DNA of 64,000 nt. Origin: an uncultured Oscillospiraceae bacterium (GTDB taxonomy: Bacteria > Bacillota > Clostridia > Oscillospirales > Oscillospiraceae). Location of the stretch: NCBI GenBank assembly GCA_934565615.1, contig CAKTIH010000001.1, positions 1 to 64,000 of the forward strand. Reading direction: 5' to 3'. A program made the position numbers and the translations under genes. Below the pieces are notes generated by a model that was not told the DNA's origin, did not search any database, and saw only the letters and a list, made by a program, of their open reading frames with translations. Positions within the stretch are counted from its first letter, which is position 1, and every line of letters starts with the position of its first letter. Shown here piece by piece: positions 58,950-64,000 of this stretch.

Positions 58950-60090
58950 ATTTAACCAAATCGAGCAAAGTCTGGGTGAAGCCGTATTTCTCGCGCAGGG
59001 CTTCGGCCTTCGCGCGGCCTGCGCTGCGGCGCTTGCCGGTATACTCCGCGCGGAGCATGATGTTCTTCGGCGAATGCTCAAGGTCTATGAACTCTATCAT
59101 ATCCACCTTATAGCCCGCGTCCTCAAGGACGGCGGCGCGGATAGAGTCAGTCAGCAGGGCGCAGACGCGCTCTTTGACGATGCCGTATTCAAGCAGCAGG
59201 TCAAGCTCTCCCCCGCTGTGGATGCTGGAATTCACCTCATGCTGGCAGCAGGGCACGGAGAAGATACGCCCGACGCGGCGGTTCACGGCATAAGCGAGGG
59301 CATAGTCCGTAGCCGTATCACAGGCATGGAGCGTCACGACCATGTCGATATGCGTATCAGCGAGCGTGTCCCGCGTCACGTCCGCGACCTGGAAGCGCAG
59401 CCCGTCATAGCCGTAGCGCGCGGCGATCTCATTGCAGCGCTCGACGACATCGGCCTTGAGATCATAGCCGATGATGCGGGTGCGCATGCCTTTTTTGACG
59501 GAGAAGTAATAATAGAGAATAAAGGTCAGGTACGACTTGCCGCAGCCGAAATCAAGAATGCTTATCTCTTCCCTGCCGTCGGCGGCAAAGGACTGATCGA
59601 CAAGCTCGACAAAGCGGTTTATCTGCCGGTACTTGCTGTACTTGGCGCGGACGATCCTGAAGTCCTGCGTGAATACACCAAGGTCGACAAGCGCCGGGAT
59701 GTTCTCACCCTCGCGCAGAAGATATTCCTTCTCGCGGTCATGCGCGGCAGCGCCGCCGGGCAGCGGGAGCGCCGCGGCCTTGCCGGTGCGCTTATACTCG
59801 CCGTTGACCTTGAGGCAGAACTGCCCGCCGCCGTTCTGCGAGACTATCAGCACCTGACGGTACCGGCCTTCAAGTTCCTCCTCGGCATAGCGCAGAAGCG
59901 CGTCAGCGCTCAGGTTCCGATGAAAGGCCTTGTTATTGCGGAAGCTCTCGGCCTGATAGGCGATGCCGGTCTTTGTGCTGACGGGGCGGATGACGACCTT
60001 TTCATCCGAGAACTTATCAATGCTCTGGGAGAAAACGGCCTTTGACAGCCCGGGCAGCGCATGCTCCAGCTCCTGAATTATTCTGCCCAT
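58948..60090 (-). CDS. SAM-dependent methyltransferase, Methyltransf_32-like
   Basis: The 380-residue protein has an N-terminal domain of about 150 residues without a clear motif, then a Rossmann methyltransferase with motif I ILDFGCGKSYLTFILYYYF, IIGYDLK and VTLHACDTATDYAL, a pattern shared with the METTL25/GSTCD-like Methyltransf_32 group. A CC pair (VPCCQHE) follows. The target is unknown; RNA is plausible. Its start is 1 nt from the rsmI stop, so the two genes are tightly linked. Confidence 0.82.
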   Translation of the reverse strand: MGRIIQELEHALPGLSKAVFSQSIDKFSDEKVVIRPVSTKTGIAYQAESFRNNKAFHRNLSADALLRYAEEELEGRYRQVLIVSQNGGGQFCLKVNGEYKRTGKAAALPLPGGAAAHDREKEYLLREGENIPALVDLGVFTQDFRIVRAKYSKYRQINRFVELVDQSFAADGREEISILDFGCGKSYLTFILYYYFSVKKGMRTRIIGYDLKADVVERCNEIAARYGYDGLRFQVADVTRDTLADTHIDMVVTLHACDTATDYALAYAVNRRVGRIFSVPCCQHEVNSSIHSGGELDLLLEYGIVKERVCALLTDSIRAAVLEDAGYKVDMIEFIDLEHSPKNIMLRAEYTGKRRSAGRAKAEALREKYGFTQTLLDLVK

Positions 60091-60091
60091 A

Positions 60092-60973
60092 TCAGCCTCC
60101 GAAAAGGCGCTTGAGGTTCAGCGCGGCGGCCTTGAGCTCGTTCTTGCTGTAGGAATTGTTCTCATCCGCGAGCACGGCGGCGACGGCATCCTTTGCCGAG
60201 AGGCTGCCGGAGACCATAGCGTCGACAAGCATCGCCTCGGCGCTGACGGTATGCTCTACTTTATTGAAAATATAGTCCTCGTCTATCTCAACTACAACGG
60301 CGTACTCGCCCTTATCATAACTGCCCTTGGCAAGGAGCTGATCCTTGACCTCGCCGGGCGTGCCGCGAAAGCTCATTTCATGCAGCTTTGTAAGATCGTT
60401 GCACAGGCACATACGGCAGTGCGCAGAGCTGTCAATAAAGAAATCGACAAGCTCCATAATGCGCTTGGGCGATTCATAGAGCGCGTAGGTGCACGTATCG
60501 CCGCGGCGCATCTTTTCAAGCAGGCGGCGGCGCTCAACGTTCTCGCGTGGGAAGAAGCCATAGAACATGAAGCTCGACAGATCAAAGCCCGAGACAGACA
60601 GCGCCGTAACAGCCGCGCAGCAGCCGGGCACACCGATGACCGGGATGCCCGCCTCGACCGCAGCCTTGATAAGCTCATTGCCGGGGTCGGAGATGCAGGG
60701 GGTGCCGGCGTCGCTTATAACGGCGACGTTTTTGCCCGAGAGGAGTTCATTTATAAAATACTTCGCCTTGCCGTATTCATTGAACTTATGATTCGAGACA
60801 AGCTTATTGCGTATCTCAAGCTTATTGAGCAGCACCATAGAGCGGCGCGTATCTTCGGCAGCGATCATATCCGCGTCCGCGAGGATCTGTTTCCCGCGCG
60901 GGGACATGTCCTTTGAGTTGCCGATAGGCGTCGCGACAATATAAAGCTTGCCGATGCTTCTGTTTTCGTCCAT
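60092..60973 (-). CDS. rsmI: 16S rRNA (cytidine(1402)-2'-O)-methyltransferase RsmI
   Basis: The 293-residue tetrapyrrole-methylase-fold protein has YIVATPIGNSKDMSPRGKQIL at the start, AEDTRRS, ISDAGTPCISDPG and PGCCAAVTAL. It methylates the ribose of C1402 in 16S rRNA, the same base modified by RsmH encoded at 26668-27621. It has its own promoter and is followed at once by the methyltransferase gene. The C-terminal segment is a short helical HTH-like tail (AKDAVAAVLADE). Confidence 0.95.
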   Translation of the reverse strand: MDENRSIGKLYIVATPIGNSKDMSPRGKQILADADMIAAEDTRRSMVLLNKLEIRNKLVSNHKFNEYGKAKYFINELLSGKNVAVISDAGTPCISDPGNELIKAAVEAGIPVIGVPGCCAAVTALSVSGFDLSSFMFYGFFPRENVERRRLLEKMRRGDTCTYALYESPKRIMELVDFFIDSSAHCRMCLCNDLTKLHEMSFRGTPGEVKDQLLAKGSYDKGEYAVVVEIDEDYIFNKVEHTVSAEAMLVDAMVSGSLSAKDAVAAVLADENNSYSKNELKAAALNLKRLFGG

Positions 60974-61011
60974 TGTTTCACCGTATCCTGTCTATTTTGT
61001 TATTTTGGTTT

Positions 61012-61040
61012 ATTATAAACCGGCTTGGCGTAATTGGCAA
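61012..61040 (-). promoter_or_regulatory. rsmI promoter
   Basis: Minus strand TTGCCA (61035-61040), 17-nt spacer, TATAAT (61012-61017), directly after the upstream terminator. Confidence 0.72.
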
Positions 61041-61041
61041 C

Positions 61042-61077
61042 AAAAACCGCTCCGACCAAAAGGTTGGAGCGGTTTTT
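61042..61077 (-). terminator. Intrinsic terminator of the zinc-ribbon gene
   Basis: A 16-bp stem (61042-61057 with 61062-61077) with one G-T pair and an AAAA loop; TTTTTG follows on the minus strand. Confidence 0.88.
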
Positions 61078-61091
61078 ATGGAATCGATCTA

Positions 61092-61337
61092 TCAGCAAGT
61101 ATGAGTCAGCCACTCGGCAAGCTTATTGGCGCTGCAGCCAAGGCCGTCTCCGACAAAGGCAACAAACTCATTGAAGTTCAGCTTCTTGAGATGCTCAAAG
61201 TTCGTCGTCCCGGACAGCACCTTGGCGGAGCGGGAATTACCCCTGCTCTCCGTGTATCCGCAATTATAGCACATATCAATAGGGTACTTGCGATGATCAT
61301 CACGGGTCATTTCTCCACCACAGCGAGGGCACTTCAT
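61092..61337 (-). CDS. Small zinc-ribbon protein of unknown function
   Basis: An 81-residue protein starting MKCPRCGGEMTRDDH, with a second pair CYNCGY, making a four-Cys zinc ribbon in the first 30 residues. The rest is a helical segment ending GLGCSANKLAEWLTHTC. No family name can be given. It is monocistronic with a GGGAGG ribosome site, a good promoter (61404-61432) and a terminator. Confidence 0.8.
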   Translation of the reverse strand: MKCPRCGGEMTRDDHRKYPIDMCYNCGYTESRGNSRSAKVLSGTTNFEHLKKLNFNEFVAFVGDGLGCSANKLAEWLTHTC

Positions 61338-61403
61338 ATCTAATTCCTCCCATATATTTGATGAATAATTAACGATAAATTTTTAACGTTCCTCGTTGTT
61401 TAT

Positions 61404-61432
61404 AATATACACCATCTCTCCGGAAATTGCAA
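61404..61432 (-). promoter_or_regulatory. Promoter of the zinc-ribbon gene
   Basis: Minus strand TTGCAA (61427-61432), 17-nt spacer, TATATT (61404-61409), about 70 nt before the ATG. Confidence 0.65.
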
Positions 61433-61509
61433 GACTTTTTTTTAACAATCTCAAATATTTTTTTGCTCTGTGTATAAACAGAGCCTCTTCTATCGTAAGC
61501 AGGCACATA

Positions 61510-61540
61510 AAATATACCTCTCCGCATTTGCGGAGAGGTA
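61510..61540 (-). terminator. Intrinsic terminator of hpf
   Basis: A 12-bp stem (61515-61526 with 61529-61540) around a very short loop; the minus strand continues TATTTTAT. Confidence 0.75.
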
Positions 61541-61581
61541 TTGTAATTTATATCAAGTCTCTGTCGACAAAGGAGCGTGTC

Positions 61582-62130
61582 TCAATCGTCCATGCCGTCA
61601 TCGCAGATAAGGCCGTAGCCGCCCTGCTTGCGCTTATAGACAACGGAGACCGCGTCATCAGAGTCCATATTCTTGAACACGAAGAACTCGTGCCCCAGCA
61701 GGTTCATCTGAAGGATGGCCTCTTCCGGGGACATGGGCTTTATGGAGAAGCGCTTGCTGCGGACGATCTTAAACTCCTCGTCCGGCTCGTCCGGAACTGC
61801 GGTGAAGGCCGCACCGGCGTCTCTCTCCAATGCGCCCTCTCTGAGACGCTTTTCAAGACGGGTCTTGTTTCTGCGGATCTGGCGCTCTATCGCGGCGACG
61901 CCGGAATCCACAGACGCGTACATGTCGCTCGTAAGTTCGCTTGCCCTGTAGTACATGCCGTTGTTGTGGATGGTGATCTCGGCGAGGAAACGGCCGCGCT
62001 CAATGCTGAAGGTGACGTAAGCATCGGCCTCGGTCTTGAAGAACCTGTCGAGCTTGCCTATCTTCCTTATCGAATAGGCTCTCAGATCCTCGGAGGACTC
62101 CATCTTCTTCTCGGTAAAAGTGAACTTCAT
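61582..62130 (-). CDS. hpf: Ribosome hibernation promoting factor, long form
   Basis: The 182-residue protein starts at MKFTFTEKKM, with AAAGGAG 9 nt upstream; the frame extending to 62175 is rejected. The first about 100 residues are the HPF/RaiA ribosome-binding domain (SIRKIGKLDRFF, ITIHNNGMYYRASE, DMYASVDSGVAAIERQIRRNK), and after a linker the C-terminal domain (FSIKPMSPEEAILQMNLLGHEFFVF, quoted in parts) mediates 100S dimer formation. It silences ribosomes in stationary phase. It is monocistronic, with a terminator at 61510. Confidence 0.94.
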   Translation of the reverse strand: MKFTFTEKKMESSEDLRAYSIRKIGKLDRFFKTEADAYVTFSIERGRFLAEITIHNNGMYYRASELTSDMYASVDSGVAAIERQIRRNKTRLEKRLREGALERDAGAAFTAVPDEPDEEFKIVRSKRFSIKPMSPEEAILQMNLLGHEFFVFKNMDSDDAVSVVYKRKQGGYGLICDDGMDD

Positions 62131-62192
62131 TTGTGACAACTCCTTTCGACTGTGCTGTATTGACCAAAGAAGCATTCCCGCTTCTTGTGGAT

Positions 62193-62221
62193 ATTATATC
62201 ACAGCGTTGAAGTGAATAGAA
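62193..62221 (-). promoter_or_regulatory. Candidate hpf promoter
   Basis: Minus strand TATAAT (62193-62198) is consensus; the -35 at 17 nt is weak (TTCTAT, 62216-62221). A 7-bp hairpin (62167-62173 with 62180-62186) lies in the leader. Weak -35 elements would fit activation under stress. Confidence 0.45.
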
Positions 62222-62404
62222 GTCTTTTTTGTGAATAATGCAATAATCGTCACAAGTCACCGACTTTAATGGAAAATTTTGTACAGCTTTACAAAACTGT
62301 ATTCATATTTTCCTGTGTCCGCGAATAAGCTTTATATGGTATGACCTGCGGCAAGGCAAAAGTAAATGTGCCGCAGGCCGGGTCAATTACAATGGGAGGG
62401 CATA

Positions 62405-64000
62405 ATGTTGAAACGAAATCATTTGAAGCTTCTGTCCTGCGTGCTGGTGCTGGCAATGACGCTGAGCGCTTTATCTGGCGCTGCCGCGTTTGCCGAAGAG
62501 AGTGCGCAGAGCCGCACGGAGACCGGCGACGGGACCCCGGAGTCCCCAAGGCTCACCGCCGACTCCACCGCCGTCACGGACCCCGTCACCGGTGAGACGA
62601 CGATAACCGTCAGCTTCGACAAGGAATGGTCCGACGAGGGCATAAGCGGCGAGGAGCACGGGAAAACTTCGGAAACGCGCAATGAGGCTGGGAACCGCAC
62701 AAACGCCGAGGGCGAAGCCGAGGGGCGCGAGACGACGGTCAAGGGCAGTGCAGACGGCGGAACAGCAGAGGTAAAGACCGATAACGGTTCGGGCAAAGCC
62801 AGTGAGGGCACGCCCGATATCAAGACGGAGATCCCGGATGTGACGGTCGATCTCAAGCCGGACGGCAGCGCAGAGAGCAGCGAAACTGCCGACGCGTGGC
62901 TCGACGAGGACACTATCGACGTCCCCGACTGGGTCAGGTCGGACGACACTTGGATAAGCGAGGACAGCACCAGCGAGGATAACGGCGTTATAACCAAGGT
63001 GCAGGTCAGCGTCGACGCACAGACCAACACCACTACATACACGCGCACGGTCTACGGCACGGACGGGCAGCAGACGACCGAGACCGTCGCCTACACACGG
63101 GACAAGGAAGGCCGCATCACAGGCTGCAGCACGCTGAAAACCACGACGACTTCTGCAACGACGGAGGATTCCACGCCGCCGGAAAACGCGGAGATAAACC
63201 CTGACGGCGGCTGGACCAGCCTCGACTACGAGCCGCCCGAAAAGCCTGCTCCGGCAAACGCGCCGGTATACGACGCGGATGGGAAGATACTCAGCGGTGA
63301 TGTTGTTTCTGAAATATATGACGGCGAAGGAAAGCTGACGGGCTATACCGTTATCACCTTTGAAAACGGCAAGCCCGTTGGCTGCAGCGACCCGGTATTC
63401 GGACAATACGTGGCCACGACGACGAAGGTCGAGACCCTGCCGAACGGGAAGCAGCTCATAACAAAGAGCAGGACGAAGGTCATAAGCGCCGAGAGCCGCG
63501 GCAGCTCATGCAGCGTCTCTGGCGGCGAGAGAAGGCTGTCGGCTTGGATGGGAAAGATCACGGGCAGCACCGATATAGACTACTCAAAAACCTTCCGGAC
63601 CTTTTTCCCATCGCTCCGCAACGACGGCAGCGGCACTACGGACACTGAGCGCGACCTCTACAACCGGCACTACGAGCTGACGGACTATGACAGCAACGCA
63701 GAGTTTTTCCAGTGGCTCGGCGAATACGGAATAGAGAGCGCGTTCCGCGTCAAGGCAGGCGGTGCCAGCACATGGCAGCCGCACCAGTTCGTGCTTCAGG
63801 GCGCGGACGGCTCGAAGTACTACGTCTACTGCGCGGACTTCGACGTCAGCCCCCGCAAGGGCGCGCAGTACAACATGGAGCGGCTTGAGGACGCGAACTA
63901 TTACGCGAACAACGAGGACGGCGAGGCCGCCGACAGGATATGCGCGATCGTGCTCAACGGGTACTGGGGCGTGGAGAACTCCAGCGTCGATCCCGATACC
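62405..64000 (+). CDS. Large secreted surface protein with probable thioester domain, 3' truncated
   Basis: The frame opens at MLKRNHLKLLS and stays open for 532 codons to the window end. A signal peptide ends near AAAFAEES. Residues 30-370 are a long Thr/Glu/Asp/Gly-rich region of low complexity with short beta-like repeats. From about 440 a domain appears with YVYCADFD (Cys476), a Y-rich middle and ADRICAIVLNGYWG. This pattern follows thioester domains of Gram-positive adhesins, where a Cys in Y-C and a later Gln form an internal thioester that binds host surfaces covalently. The Gln would be beyond the window. GGGAGGG is 4 nt before the ATG. Confidence 0.72.
   Translation, partial: MLKRNHLKLLSCVLVLAMTLSALSGAAAFAEESAQSRTETGDGTPESPRLTADSTAVTDPVTGETTITVSFDKEWSDEGISGEEHGKTSETRNEAGNRTNAEGEAEGRETTVKGSADGGTAEVKTDNGSGKASEGTPDIKTEIPDVTVDLKPDGSAESSETADAWLDEDTIDVPDWVRSDDTWISEDSTSEDNGVITKVQVSVDAQTNTTTYTRTVYGTDGQQTTETVAYTRDKEGRITGCSTLKTTTTSATTEDSTPPENAEINPDGGWTSLDYEPPEKPAPANAPVYDADGKILSGDVVSEIYDGEGKLTGYTVITFENGKPVGCSDPVFGQYVATTTKVETLPNGKQLITKSRTKVISAESRGSSCSVSGGERRLSAWMGKITGSTDIDYSKTFRTFFPSLRNDGSGTTDTERDLYNRHYELTDYDSNAEFFQWLGEYGIESAFRVKAGGASTWQPHQFVLQGADGSKYYVYCADFDVSPRKGAQYNMERLEDANYYANNEDGEAADRICAIVLNGYWGVENSSVDPDT

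Noticed and set aside
62341..62404. A named riboswitch (for example c-di-GMP type) before the adhesin gene
   Set aside because: Only a single simple hairpin is visible and none of the conserved loops of known classes could be found.

Overview
The window looks like a chromosomal segment of a GC-rich, spore-forming, anaerobic Firmicute of class Clostridia, most like the Oscillospirales/Ruminococcaceae gut lineages. The evidence is a sporulation set (spoVD-type PBP, yqfC, yqfD, ylbJ/spoVV, bofA), a flavodiiron protein, a meso-DAP-type MurE, an HPr carrying both His15 and Ser46, era-yqzL-recO order, and the hairpin repeats these genomes tend to carry. No rRNA, tRNA, CRISPR array, phage or transposase gene was seen.

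Layout. 1-2540: 3' part of an old-yellow-enzyme type Fe-S flavin reductase, then an AT-rich orphan membrane protein. 2644-6555 (minus): larB-larE-larC nickel-pincer cofactor genes with a flavodiiron fprA downstream. 6817-11276 (plus): a secreted CHAP protein with His/Cys repeats, a DMT exporter, and a MerR regulator followed by a diaminopentanoate-dehydrogenase-like gene behind a MerR-type promoter. 11355-14411: a THEP1-type NTPase, then a sugar-nucleotide epimerase and dehydrogenase pair. 14468-28034 (minus): a BrkB protein and a slimmed dcw cell-wall/division cluster, mraZ-rsmH-ftsL-spoVD-murE-mraY-ftsW-murG-murA-ftsQ-ftsZ. 28249-32874 (minus): uvrC-rsmD-coaD-coiled coil, a DMT transporter and HPr. 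32998-40257 (minus): yqfC-yqfD-phoH-ybeY-era-yqzL-recO-mutS2, including a 53-residue yqzL. 40338-41668: ylbJ and bofA.

42067-48708 (plus): topoisomerase IV genes parE and parC separated by a small zinc-ribbon membrane protein, then yitT and a transglutaminase-like lipoprotein whose catalytic Cys is Ser. 48774-58875 (plus): a DUF2007-like protein, a phosphohexomutase, a split chrA pair, two polytopic GT-C type proteins, a lipoprotein, and a translationally coupled dipeptidase, PLP enzyme and prolyl-tRNA editing triplet. 58948-62130 (minus): a methyltransferase with rsmI, a zinc-ribbon protein and a long HPF. 62405-64000: the 5' part of a large surface adhesin with a probable thioester domain.

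The most unusual item is a repeat element of about 162 nt present twice (26191-26351 and 52357-52519), with a 44-nt deletion derivative at 50989-51032. Each full copy folds on itself along nearly its whole length, and the two copies differ mostly by paired, structure-preserving changes. One copy sits inside the dcw operon between ftsL and spoVD. The other begins at the predicted transcription start of a membrane glycosyltransferase gene. I do not recognise it as a named family.
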